Source of the DNA: GCA-2698665 sp047611265
Lineage (GTDB): Bacteria; Pseudomonadota; Gammaproteobacteria; GCA-002705445; GCA-002716945
NCBI GenBank assembly: GCA_047611265.1
Contig: JBLFWM010000001.1
Span: 186,001 to 250,000, forward strand
Direction: 5' to 3'
Length of the DNA stretch: 64,000 nucleotides
In this document: one piece after another, positions 52,830 to 61,810 of the stretch
How positions within the stretch are numbered: the stretch's first letter is position 1
Layout of the letters: every line of letters starts with the position of its first letter
The notes under the pieces: model-generated
Told to the model about the DNA's origin: nothing
Seen by the model: only the letters and a program-made list of their open reading frames with translations
Databases searched by the model: none
Translations under genes and position numbers: made by a program

Positions 52830-53624
52830 TTATTTATTTTTAGCGACTTTATTAGTTTTTTGGATACCTACCCATTTATAATATTCTGGCTTAGAAACTG
52901 CATGCACAACAATTGGCATGAATCCATGATCTTTCCCGCATAATTCAGCGCACTGTCCTCTATATGTACCTGGTTCTTTAATATCAACCCAGATTTCATT
53001 AATATATCCAGGTATTGCATCTTTTTTCCCGCCTAACTCTGGGACCCACCATGCATGAATCACGTCATTAGCTGTTAAAAGTATTCTTACCTTGGTATTT
53101 ATAGGTAGAACAATCGCATGATCTACATCACGCAAATAATTCTCAACCGTTGTTACATCAACGCCAGAACCTAGTCTCCTGGCAACATTACTTTCCTCGG
53201 CAATTTTACTGAAAAAAGTCACATTATCTTCTAGATATTCGTATTGCCACATCCATTGGTATCCAGTTACCTTTAAAGTAATCTCTGAATCTCTGGTGTC
53301 TTCCATCATTATCAGGGCCTTTGTTGCAGGAACAGCCATTCCAACCAAAATAATAAATGGAATAACTGTCCATATTATCTCGACTTTAGTACTTTCATGA
53401 AATTTGGCTGGTTTATATCCTAGAGATTTACGATGGTAAATAATGGAATATAACATTGCTCCAAACACGACTATTCCAATAACTACAGTTATATAGAAAA
53501 TCAACATATGTAAGTCATACGCAACTTCACTTGTAGGAGTGACACCTCTTGGCATATTTGTTTCCCATTCAGCTAGTGCAGCTGTTGGGAAAATAACCAT
53601 TAATAAAATATTAGATATTCTCAT
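52830..53624 (-). CDS. ctaC: Cytochrome c oxidase subunit II
   Basis: Accepts electrons from cytochrome c at the binuclear CuA centre. Signal peptide (about 1-18, ending ALA), two membrane segments, then the periplasmic cupredoxin domain with GYQWMWQYEY and the CuA ligands in CAELCGKDHGFM. Length 264 means there is no fused C-terminal cytochrome c domain. First gene of the ctaC-ctaD-ctaG-ctaE string. Confidence 0.98.
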   Translation of the reverse strand: MRISNILLMVIFPTAALAEWETNMPRGVTPTSEVAYDLHMLIFYITVVIGIVVFGAMLYSIIYHRKSLGYKPAKFHESTKVEIIWTVIPFIILVGMAVPATKALIMMEDTRDSEITLKVTGYQWMWQYEYLEDNVTFFSKIAEESNVARRLGSGVDVTTVENYLRDVDHAIVLPINTKVRILLTANDVIHAWWVPELGGKKDAIPGYINEIWVDIKEPGTYRGQCAELCGKDHGFMPIVVHAVSKPEYYKWVGIQKTNKVAKNK

Positions 53625-53696
53625 TAATCATCCTTTATTTAATGAATTTTATAATAACAAAATATTAGTATTTATGGAATTTCTAATTTAACAAAA

Positions 53697-54521
53697 TTAA
53701 ATCTTTTTAATCGGGATAACCCCAGTATTATTGATATTTTTCTTTATCCTTTTCCACGACATTCCATAGATCATTTCATATGTTACTGGAAATTTACCAT
53801 TATCATTGTTTTTGGGATAAGCGTTAGATAATTCCATATATGATTTCTTACTTACATAAGATGGTTCTTGGCCGATAACGGTATTTGCGCCTGTTTTTTT
53901 AAGGGAATTTAATACTCCTTTAAAAGATGAATATTCAACTATTATTTCCTCTACATCCATAACAGGATCGTCAAAACCACATTTTAATAGAGAGTCTCCG
54001 TACATATGCATATCTGTAAAAGAATTAACATGTTGTTCAACATCAATATATGTATAAGCTTCCTGCAACTCCCTTAGAGTATTTGGACCAACTGTAGTAA
54101 ACATAAATATACCATCATCCTTTAAAGACCTCCGGGCATCATGAAATATTTTCTCTATTTCCTCGCACCAATGGAGGGTAAAGCTTGATATTATTAAATC
54201 AAAAGATGCTGGTCTAAAAGGCATGTTCTCAATATCGGATACAATTAAGTTAAGATTTGGGTTTTTTTCTCTACACTCAAGTAGCATATTCTCGGCTAGG
54301 TCTAGGCAAGTTATATTTGATGTTGGAAATTTAGACAGTAATAACTCAGCTAAATATCCTGTTCCACTTCCTAGATCTAAAATATTTAATGGTTTAAATT
54401 TTAATAAACCTAATCTTTCAATCATCCTTCTTCCCACCTCTCTTTGAGCGACTGAATATTCGTCATAAGAAGATGCTTTTGTATTAAAAGCCTGTTGAAT
54501 TCTTTTTTTATAATTCTCCAT
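53697..54521 (-). CDS. bioC: Malonyl-ACP O-methyltransferase
   Basis: Methylates malonyl-ACP to start the pimelate moiety of biotin. KKRIQQAFNTKASSYDEYSVAQREV is the BioC N-terminus, LDLGSGTGYLAELLLSKFP is SAM motif I, and DLIISSFTLHWCEE follows. I prefer the ATG at 54521, one base after the bioH stop, to an upstream TTG at 54533. Length 274 is normal. The biotin would load AccB, encoded at 18 kb. Confidence 0.93.
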   Translation of the reverse strand: MENYKKRIQQAFNTKASSYDEYSVAQREVGRRMIERLGLLKFKPLNILDLGSGTGYLAELLLSKFPTSNITCLDLAENMLLECREKNPNLNLIVSDIENMPFRPASFDLIISSFTLHWCEEIEKIFHDARRSLKDDGIFMFTTVGPNTLRELQEAYTYIDVEQHVNSFTDMHMYGDSLLKCGFDDPVMDVEEIIVEYSSFKGVLNSLKKTGANTVIGQEPSYVSKKSYMELSNAYPKNNDNGKFPVTYEMIYGMSWKRIKKNINNTGVIPIKKI

Positions 54522-54522
54522 T

Positions 54523-55248
54523 TTAATTATCAATGAAAACTCTTATTAAATTATATATTTCATTATTCCCAGATATAAAGGGTATATGACCCAAGCCTGG
54601 AATCACCTCCTCTATAATGCGATTATTATTCATCGTATATGTCTCTTCATTGCTCATAAAATGATCTTTCTCGGTATTGATTAGGAGTATATCTTTTTGT
54701 CTATCAAAACCACAGTTAATACTTGCTGAGGTTTTCAAATCATCTAAATTCTCCAACAATACCGATGTATTAGGCAAACTATTATCAGTGAATGTCTTGA
54801 TAAGATAGGAGAACTCGGTTTTATAATATTTAGAGTTCTTAACGCACTCATACATAAATTTTTTTAAAGATTCTTTTTTATTAATAGCTAGAGAAGTTTG
54901 TAGAGCAGCTATATTTCCTAAGTTTAAGATTTTATTTTCCTGGTCTTCTGTGTCTAAATTACAGTTAATTAATATGAGTTTTTTAATATTTTGTTGATAA
55001 TTCTGAAAACTATTTAACGCTAACAATCCTCCATATGAATATCCTACTATAATTGTATCTTTTTCAGCTCTTTCAAAAATACTGTCACAGTATTTCTGGG
55101 GGCTAATATTTAATAGGCTGTTACTCCCATATCCTGGCAAATCATACATATGAATATTAAAATTATTTTTAAAAAATTTGTCTAAATGACACCAGACGCG
55201 TCTATCAAATAGCCATCCATGTAAAAAAATTATATTTGAATCATGCAT
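54523..55248 (-). CDS. bioH: Pimeloyl-ACP methyl ester carboxylesterase (BioH-like)
   Basis: Alpha/beta hydrolase that removes the methyl group added by BioC when the pimeloyl chain is finished. FLHGWLFDRRVW is the oxyanion region, VGYSYGGLLAL the nucleophile elbow with the catalytic serine (about residue 70), and GLGHIPFIS holds the catalytic histidine. The elbow reads GYSYG where BioH usually has GWSLGG. Length 241 is normal. Placement ahead of bioC supports the assignment. Confidence 0.85.
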   Translation of the reverse strand: MHDSNIIFLHGWLFDRRVWCHLDKFFKNNFNIHMYDLPGYGSNSLLNISPQKYCDSIFERAEKDTIIVGYSYGGLLALNSFQNYQQNIKKLILINCNLDTEDQENKILNLGNIAALQTSLAINKKESLKKFMYECVKNSKYYKTEFSYLIKTFTDNSLPNTSVLLENLDDLKTSASINCGFDRQKDILLINTEKDHFMSNEETYTMNNNRIIEEVIPGLGHIPFISGNNEIYNLIRVFIDN

Positions 55249-55300
55249 ATTATATAAAGCTTAACTATTATTAATCTAATAATAATTATATATTAATCAG

Positions 55301-55891
55301 ATGTTAGAAAATATCATCAACTTAGAAATGCTTCTTATTTCCATAGTATTATACCTTATAGGTTCAATACCATTTGCCATTATAAGTTCAAAAATATTTA
55401 ATTCACCAGATCCCAGGTCTTTTGGCTCAAAAAATCCTGGGGCAACTAATGTACTAAGAAGCGGTAATAAGTATGCTGCCCTTTTAACACTAATTGGCGA
55501 TGGTTTTAAAGGACTTATACCTGTTCTTTTTTTGGTAGAAATGAATATTCCAGTCTATCAAGTTTACCTCCTGTCATTTTTTTTATTAATAGGACATGTT
55601 TTTCCTATTACATTAAATTTTAAAGGCGGCAAAGGTGTTGCTACATCTATTGGCATTCTGATTGCACTAAACTACATAACAGCAGGATTGTTAATTATGA
55701 CCTGGTTATTTATGTATTATATTTTTAAAGTGTCTGGGCTGTCCGCACTGATTGGTTTTTTACTCTTACCATTGTTTATGTTTATAGCATCAGCTGGTCT
55801 ATATATGACAGCCATATCATTTGCCAATATGCTGTTCATATTTATGACACATAAAAAAAATATTGTAGATTTCTTGTCAAACGAATCTTGA
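55301..55891 (+). CDS. plsY: Glycerol-3-phosphate acyltransferase PlsY
   Basis: Membrane enzyme that acylates glycerol 3-phosphate from acyl phosphate, first step of phospholipid synthesis. YLIGSIPFAIISSKIF, the GSKNPGATNVLR loop (about residues 42-53) and FKGGKGVATSIG (about 107-118) are the three PlsY motifs; five membrane segments. Length 196 is normal. PlsX is not in the window. The 3' end overlaps the convergent tsaD by 15 bases. Confidence 0.96.
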   Translation: MLENIINLEMLLISIVLYLIGSIPFAIISSKIFNSPDPRSFGSKNPGATNVLRSGNKYAALLTLIGDGFKGLIPVLFLVEMNIPVYQVYLLSFFLLIGHVFPITLNFKGGKGVATSIGILIALNYITAGLLIMTWLFMYYIFKVSGLSALIGFLLLPLFMFIASAGLYMTAISFANMLFIFMTHKKNIVDFLSNES

Positions 55892-56872
55892 CGAAGGATT
55901 AGGATTTATTTCAAGAGAGTTATTTGTTGATATTTTTGATGACTTTAACCAGCCCATATAAGCTATCATTGCACCATTATCAGTACTATAGGCCATGTCT
56001 GGAAAAAAGATTTTTTTTTCACCCTTCTCTGCATTACATCTAGCTCTGAGTTTTTTATTAGCACTTACCCCGCCAGCAATTACTATATTCTCTATGTTAT
56101 ATTCTCTAGCAGCTCTTAAAGTTTTTGTAATTAATACGTCAATAATTGCATTTTCAAAATCATAAGCAATGTCTGATATTAATAAATCACTCAATTTAGT
56201 TTTATTGATCAATTGTGTAACATGAGTTTTAAGTCCACTAAAACTAAAATTATAACAACTTGTTTTAATCATAGGTCTTGGGAACTTGTATGAAGACTTG
56301 CTGGTTTTAGAAGATGCTTTTGAAATCTCAGGGCCTCCCGGATATGGCAGACCTAGATGTCTAGCTACTTTATCAAAAACCTCTCCCGCGGAATCATCAA
56401 GAGTTTTCCCAAGCACTTTATAAGCCGAGTTATCTTTAACTAAAGTTAGTATCGTATGACCTCCAGACACCAGCAATGAAATGAATGGTAGCGTTAGCTC
56501 TTTTTCCGTAATCATAGGTGAAAATATATGTGCTTCTAAATGGTCTATCTCTATTGACTTAATTTTAAGAGACCAAGCTAAAGATTTGGCAAAAGATGCT
56601 CCTGTTAAGAGAGGTCCAAGCAGACCTGGACCATTAGTGAATGCAATTAAACCAATATCTGATAAAGAGGTTTCTTTTTCATTTAATAATTGATCGAGTA
56701 AGGGAACTAATTTTAAAACATGATCTCTTGAGGCTAGTTCAGGGACAACCCCTCCATATTTACCATGTATATCATGTTGGGAATTGACAACATGACCTAT
56801 CATGCCCTTTTCTGAATCAAATAATGCCAAACCTGTCTCATCACAAGAAGATTCTATGCCCAAAACTATCAT
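55877..56872 (-). CDS. tsaD: tRNA N6-threonylcarbamoyladenosine transferase TsaD
   Basis: Installs t6A at position 37 of ANN-decoding tRNAs with TsaB, TsaC and TsaE. LGIESSCDETGLAL at the N-terminus, the metal-binding HLEAH (about 112-116), LLVSGGHT and FSFSGLKT are intact. Length 331 is normal. It is divergent from rpsU, an arrangement found widely in gammaproteobacteria, and overlaps plsY at the 3' end. Confidence 0.97.
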   Translation of the reverse strand: MIVLGIESSCDETGLALFDSEKGMIGHVVNSQHDIHGKYGGVVPELASRDHVLKLVPLLDQLLNEKETSLSDIGLIAFTNGPGLLGPLLTGASFAKSLAWSLKIKSIEIDHLEAHIFSPMITEKELTLPFISLLVSGGHTILTLVKDNSAYKVLGKTLDDSAGEVFDKVARHLGLPYPGGPEISKASSKTSKSSYKFPRPMIKTSCYNFSFSGLKTHVTQLINKTKLSDLLISDIAYDFENAIIDVLITKTLRAAREYNIENIVIAGGVSANKKLRARCNAEKGEKKIFFPDMAYSTDNGAMIAYMGWLKSSKISTNNSLEINPNPSSRFV

Positions 56873-56958
56873 GTAAACCTCAAAGTTGCTTTAAATCTAT
56901 TGCTTTATTAATATAATCAAGTAATATTACGCCATTATAAACTATTTTAAATAATTTT

Positions 56959-57183
56959 ATGCCAAGTGTACAAATTAGAGAAAACGAACCTTTTGAAATT
57001 GCCTTAAGAAGGTTTAAAAGAGGTTGCGAAAAAGCTGGGATCTTAACCGAGACTCGTCGAAGAGAATTCTATGAGAAGCCAACAGCTATGAGAAAAAGAA
57101 AAGATGCTGCAGCTACAAAACGACATAAAAGGAAGATTAGTATGTCTGCAATAAGAAAAAAACCTCCATACAAAAAATTCTAA
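56959..57183 (+). CDS. rpsU: 30S ribosomal protein S21
   Basis: Small-subunit protein beginning MPSVQIRENEPFEIALRRFKRGCEKAG, with the basic C-terminus KRKISMSAIRKKPPYKKF. At 74 residues it is 3 longer than the usual 71. It is followed by yqeY after 7 bases. In most gammaproteobacteria dnaG and rpoD come next; here they are absent. Confidence 0.97.
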   Translation: MPSVQIRENEPFEIALRRFKRGCEKAGILTETRRREFYEKPTAMRKRKDAAATKRHKRKISMSAIRKKPPYKKF

Positions 57184-57190
57184 CTCATTG

Positions 57191-57646
57191 ATGTCTGATC
57201 AATCAACCAAATTAAAAATACAAGAAGATCTTATTCGTTTCATGAAATCTGGCGAGAAAGAAAAGGTCGAAATTCTTAGATTTGCATCATCTTTTATAAA
57301 ACAAGAAGAAAAAGATAAGGGTATAATTCTTTCTGAAAGCCAGACAATACAGGTCATAAAAAAAGTTCTTAAGAGAAACCAGGAATCATTTGATCAGTTT
57401 ACTAAAGCTGGAAGGATTGATTTAGCTGATAAAGAAAAAAAAGAGATGGACATTGTTGGTATATATCTGCCTGAAGAAATGCCTGAAGATGAAATAATAA
57501 AAGCGATAAAGGAATCAATAAAAAACTGTCAAGCTGACTCCATTAAAGATATGGGAAAAGTGATGGCTGACGTGAAAAAACTCCATGGGGATAACGCAGA
57601 TATGTCATTGGTTAGCAGGCATGTTAAACAGCTTTTAGATAAATAA
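57191..57646 (+). CDS. GatB/YqeY domain protein
   Basis: A 151-residue protein homologous to the tail domain of the GatB amidotransferase subunit. LKIQEDLIRFMKSGEKEKVEILRFASSFIKQEEKDKG and IYLPEEMPEDEI are the family signatures. The free-standing protein's role is not established; tRNA-related functions are suspected. I start at the ATG 57191, not the TTG one codon earlier. It keeps its usual place after rpsU. Confidence 0.9.
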   Translation: MSDQSTKLKIQEDLIRFMKSGEKEKVEILRFASSFIKQEEKDKGIILSESQTIQVIKKVLKRNQESFDQFTKAGRIDLADKEKKEMDIVGIYLPEEMPEDEIIKAIKESIKNCQADSIKDMGKVMADVKKLHGDNADMSLVSRHVKQLLDK

Positions 57647-57721
57647 TTAATTTAATTAAAAACAATGTCCTGCAATAAGTTAGTTATCCAGTCTAGATAT
57701 ATAGTATAATTTTAAGTCATT

Positions 57722-59155
57722 ATGGATAAAAATCTTCAATTTCTAGAACTAAAACGTATGGACCCAAAGGTAAGTCCTGCCCCTACGAGATTAAAAAATT
57801 ACAAAGAAATATATGGTCACTACACTATCAAGCAAGCAAGTGAGCAATCTGGTCGCTGTATTGAATGTGGAAATCCTTACTGTGAATGGAAATGCCCTGT
57901 CCATAATCATATACCTCAATGGTTAAAATTGATTTCTGAAGGCAGATTAATGGAAGCTGCTGACTTATCACACCAAACAAATTCTCTACCAGAGATCTGT
58001 GGAAGAATATGCCCTCAAGACCGTTTATGTGAAGGTGCTTGCACGCTTAATGATGGTTTTGGAGCTATAACAATTGGTAGCATTGAAAAATATATTACTG
58101 ATGAGGCTTTGAAACAAGGATGGAAGCCTGACTTATCAAATGTAGTTCCAACAAAATTTAAAGTGGGTATTATTGGTGCTGGCCCAGCAGGCCTAGCTTG
58201 CGCAGATGTTCTTGCAAGAAAAGGTATCAAGGCTGTTATCTATGATAAATATGAAGAAATTGGTGGTTTATTAACATTTGGCATTCCCCCATTTAAGCTT
58301 GATAAAGAAATTGTTCTTAAGAGAAGAAAAATTCTAGAAGAGATGGGTGTTGAGTTTGTATTAAATACTGACATTGGTAAAGACATAAGTTTTGAAAAAT
58401 TTTCATTAATGTATGATGCTGTTTTCTTGGGAATGGGAACCTATACTTACATGAAAGGTGGTTTTGCAGGTGAAGACTTGGAAGGGGTATTTGATGCATT
58501 ACCATACTTAAACTCAAATATTAGAAGATTAATGAAATCTAAAAATAATCAATATATTGATATGAAAGGCAAAACTGTACTAGTTTTAGGTGGCGGTGAT
58601 ACAGCGATGGATTGTAATAGAACAGCAAAAAGGCAAGGTGCTAAAAAAGTTTATTGTGCATATAGAAGGAATGAGGAAAATATGCCTGGCTCAAAGAGAG
58701 AGGTGAAAAATAGCAAAGAAGAAGGGATTGATTTTTTGTGGAATATGCAGCCAATAGAGATTGTGGGGGAAAATAAGGTTGAAGGAGTAAAATTTGTAAA
58801 AACTAAATTACAAAAAACAGATATTCGTGGAAGAGAAATTCCTGTAATTATTGAAGGCTCAGAATCTATCATTAAAACTGATCATGTCATAATGGCATTT
58901 GGTTTTAGACCAAATCCTCCGTCCTGGCTAACAAAAAATAAAGTAAAAACAGATGAAATTGGCAGAATACTTATTAATGGCGAATCTAAATATTCTCATC
59001 AAACTAATAATCCAAAAATATTTTCTGGGGGAGACATGGTTAGAGGTTCAGATTTAGTAGTGACAGCTGTATTCGAAGGAAGAAATGCTGCGGATGGAAT
59101 ATCAAAATTCCTAAATGACTCTATTCAAAAGAAGTTAAATGTCATTAATTCCTAA
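57722..59155 (+). CDS. gltD: Glutamate synthase, small (beta) subunit
   Basis: Supplies electrons from NADPH to the large subunit GltB for making glutamate from glutamine and 2-oxoglutarate. Two N-terminal iron-sulfur motifs (C46, C49, C54, C58 and C93, C97, C103, C107) are followed by the FAD loop VGIIGAGPAGLACADVLARKG and the NADPH loop VLVLGGGDTAMDC. Length 477 is normal. A TATAAT hexamer stands at 57705-57710. gltB, normally adjacent and upstream, starts 2.7 kb downstream instead. hemE overlaps the 3' end by 17 bases. Confidence 0.96.
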   Translation: MDKNLQFLELKRMDPKVSPAPTRLKNYKEIYGHYTIKQASEQSGRCIECGNPYCEWKCPVHNHIPQWLKLISEGRLMEAADLSHQTNSLPEICGRICPQDRLCEGACTLNDGFGAITIGSIEKYITDEALKQGWKPDLSNVVPTKFKVGIIGAGPAGLACADVLARKGIKAVIYDKYEEIGGLLTFGIPPFKLDKEIVLKRRKILEEMGVEFVLNTDIGKDISFEKFSLMYDAVFLGMGTYTYMKGGFAGEDLEGVFDALPYLNSNIRRLMKSKNNQYIDMKGKTVLVLGGGDTAMDCNRTAKRQGAKKVYCAYRRNEENMPGSKREVKNSKEEGIDFLWNMQPIEIVGENKVEGVKFVKTKLQKTDIRGREIPVIIEGSESIIKTDHVIMAFGFRPNPPSWLTKNKVKTDEIGRILINGESKYSHQTNNPKIFSGGDMVRGSDLVVTAVFEGRNAADGISKFLNDSIQKKLNVINS

Positions 59156-60194
59156 TCATTTACTTTTAAGGGCCATAAGGAATGAGCCTATAGAAAGAAC
59201 GCCTATATGGATAATGAGGCAAGCCGGAAGATATCTTCCAGAATATATTAATCTTAAAAATAAAGCTGGTGGCTTTATAAATTTAGTAAAAAATCCAGAA
59301 TTAGCATGTGAAATAACATTACAGCCACTAAAAAGATTTGAGCTAGATAGTGCTATAGTATTTTCTGATATTTTAGTAGTTGCAGACATGATGGATATTA
59401 ATCTTAGTTTTGTTGAAAATAAAGGTCCAGTTTTTGATAAAGTAATTAGGACAGAAAAAGATTTGGGCAAAATAGAAAAAATCCATAATGTTGAAAAACT
59501 AGATTATGTCTTCAATACAATTAAGTTACTTAAAAAAGAATTGGCAGGCAAAAAACCATTAATTGGCTTCATAGGAAGTCCATGGACGGTAGCTACATAT
59601 ATCATAGAAGGAAATTCATCGAAAACATTTACTAATGTTCTAAAAATGCTTGAATGTGATGAAAAACTTCTTCATAAAATATTGGATATGCTCACCAATA
59701 TAAGTATTGATTATTTAAATAAGCAAATTGAGTCTGGTATAGATGTTGCCATGATATTTGATACATGGGGAAGCCTATTAAATGATGAGCAGTATGAAAA
59801 ATTTTCACTAAGGTATATCAATAAAATCAAGAATGCTATAGCAAATCAAAATATACCATTAATATACTATGTTAGAGAAACAGGCAGAAAGTTAGAAGCT
59901 CTCAAAAATCTTGATATCAATGTATTGGGCATTGACTCAACAACTGACATTGGTGTTATTAAAAAAGAGATTGGAGATAAGTTCGCCCTACAAGGTAATT
60001 TAGATGTCAATATCTTAAAAAAAGATGAATCAGATATTATTGCTGCAATTAAAAATATATTAATAAGTTATGGTTCTAATAGTGGTCATATATTTAATCT
60101 TGGAACTGGGATTACCCCTGATATCAATCCTGATAAAGTTAAGATGCTTATTGATAATCTTGCGGACATAAGTAGTAAATTTCATGTAAAATAA
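59139..60194 (+). CDS. hemE: Uroporphyrinogen decarboxylase
   Basis: Converts uroporphyrinogen III to coproporphyrinogen III in heme synthesis. RTPIWIMRQAGRYLPEY near residues 20-36 is the active-site signature, and GFIGSPWTVATYIIEG is the second motif. Length 351 is normal. The start codon lies inside gltD, so translation is coupled. The product feeds the heme made into heme A by CtaB and CtaA at 46-48 kb. Confidence 0.97.
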   Translation: MSLIPNHLLLRAIRNEPIERTPIWIMRQAGRYLPEYINLKNKAGGFINLVKNPELACEITLQPLKRFELDSAIVFSDILVVADMMDINLSFVENKGPVFDKVIRTEKDLGKIEKIHNVEKLDYVFNTIKLLKKELAGKKPLIGFIGSPWTVATYIIEGNSSKTFTNVLKMLECDEKLLHKILDMLTNISIDYLNKQIESGIDVAMIFDTWGSLLNDEQYEKFSLRYINKIKNAIANQNIPLIYYVRETGRKLEALKNLDINVLGIDSTTDIGVIKKEIGDKFALQGNLDVNILKKDESDIIAAIKNILISYGSNSGHIFNLGTGITPDINPDKVKMLIDNLADISSKFHVK

Positions 60195-60198
60195 GATT

Positions 60199-60705
60199 AT
60201 GGATTTTAAGAATATATTCATAATTGGCTCAATGGGCTCTGGGAAAACTTCCATAGGAAAAATACTGGCAAAAAATAACCATTTATCTTTTCTTGATACT
60301 GATCATGAAATAATAAGAAGTTGCGGATATAGTATTCCTGATATTTTTGAAAAATTTGGTGAGGAGCACTTTAGAAACTTAGAAACCGAACAGTTAAGAA
60401 AAATGGATGCTATAGAGAATCATATTATTTCCACAGGTGGCGGAATAGTACTAAAAGATGATAATAAAAAACTAATGAAAAGTCTTGGTCTTATAATTTT
60501 TCTGGATATCAATATTAGCTCTCAAATGGATAGAGTTAAAAATAGAAAAAACAGACCATTATTAAATGACAAGAATTTAAAAGATAATTTATTATCTTTA
60601 AAAAAAATAAGAGATCCTATATATAAAAAAATTTCTAACTATATAATAGATGTATCTGGAAAAGAAAGAAATCAGGTTATTAATGAAATACAAAAAATAA
60701 TATGA
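60199..60705 (+). CDS. aroK: Shikimate kinase
   Basis: Fifth step of aromatic amino acid synthesis. The P-loop is GSMGSGKTSIGK (residues 10-21), the substrate Asp/Arg are in FLDTDHEI and FRNLE, and STGGGIVL is the third motif. Length 168 is normal. It overlaps aroB by 4 bases (ATGA), the conserved aroKB pair, and follows hemE after 4 bases. Confidence 0.96.
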   Translation: MDFKNIFIIGSMGSGKTSIGKILAKNNHLSFLDTDHEIIRSCGYSIPDIFEKFGEEHFRNLETEQLRKMDAIENHIISTGGGIVLKDDNKKLMKSLGLIIFLDINISSQMDRVKNRKNRPLLNDKNLKDNLLSLKKIRDPIYKKISNYIIDVSGKERNQVINEIQKII

Positions 60706-61778
60706 AAAAGATTTTATTTAAAATTGAAGGCAAAAATATACCGATAATTATAGGTAATGAGATATGTAGTAAAACTTCTATTTCAAAGTATATTGACTAT
60801 AAAGACGTCGTTATAATAACTAATACTAGAATAGCCAAGCTTCATCTAAAAAATCTTGAGAGGTCTTTAAAAAGCTTTAATATAAAAACTCTTATACTTC
60901 CTGACGGAGAAAAATATAAAAATATCTCGTCATTAAACAAAGTTCATGATTTTTTAATTAAAAGTAAATTTAATAGGAATTTGACTGTGATTGCTTTGGG
61001 TGGAGGAGTTATAGGCGACCTTGCAGGCTTTGCTTCAGATACTTTTCTCAGGGGTGTAAACTTAATTCATATTCCCACAACATTATTGGCTCAAGTAGAT
61101 TCTTCGATTGGTGGAAAGACAGGAGTTAACCATAAATATGGTAAAAATCTAATAGGTAGTTTTAAACATCCCGTGGCAATCTTTATTGATACAAGCTATT
61201 TGAAAACACTACCACAAAAGGAATATATTTCAGGATTATCTGAGGTTGTTAAATATGGAGCAATTGGAGATAAAGTATTTTTAAAATGGTTAAATAAAAA
61301 CTCTAAATTAATTTTAGAAAGAGATTCTGTTAGCCTAATTAAATTAATTACAAATTCAGTTAAAGCGAAAGTTTCTGTTGTTCAAAAAGATGAAAAAGAG
61401 TCAAATATAAGAGCTCATCTTAATTTTGGACATACTCTAGGACATGCTATAGAGTCATCGCTGAATTACAAAGGAGTCAGTCATGGTGAAGCAGTAAGCA
61501 TAGGGATGCTATTTGCCTCGGCAATATCTGTCGAAAAGAGTGATTTAAAAATTGATGAATTTAACCTTATAGAAAATACATTGGCTAATTTCTCTCTACC
61601 AGTAAGAATACCCTCTTCTATTACATGCGCTAAAATTTTGCAAAATATGACGTATGATAAAAAAAATAGGGAGGGTAAAATAAATTTTGTCCTACTTACA
61701 TCGATTGGCTCATGCTGCCTGAATGATCATATTAGTGATAGCTATATATTGGGATTGCTTAAAACTTTTCAAGCATAA
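60702..61778 (+). CDS. aroB: 3-dehydroquinate synthase
   Basis: NAD- and metal-dependent second step of the shikimate pathway. LPDGEKYKNIS, the glycine-rich ALGGGVIGDLAGFAS (about residues 97-111), DSSIGGKTGVNH, and the metal-binding FGHTLGHAIES and HGEAVSIGM are intact. Length 358 is normal. gltB follows after 32 bases; the damX-type gene often found here is absent. Confidence 0.97.
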   Translation: MKKILFKIEGKNIPIIIGNEICSKTSISKYIDYKDVVIITNTRIAKLHLKNLERSLKSFNIKTLILPDGEKYKNISSLNKVHDFLIKSKFNRNLTVIALGGGVIGDLAGFASDTFLRGVNLIHIPTTLLAQVDSSIGGKTGVNHKYGKNLIGSFKHPVAIFIDTSYLKTLPQKEYISGLSEVVKYGAIGDKVFLKWLNKNSKLILERDSVSLIKLITNSVKAKVSVVQKDEKESNIRAHLNFGHTLGHAIESSLNYKGVSHGEAVSIGMLFASAISVEKSDLKIDEFNLIENTLANFSLPVRIPSSITCAKILQNMTYDKKNREGKINFVLLTSIGSCCLNDHISDSYILGLLKTFQA

Positions 61779-61810
61779 ATCCATAAATAATATGCTAATA
61801 TCTAACTGAT

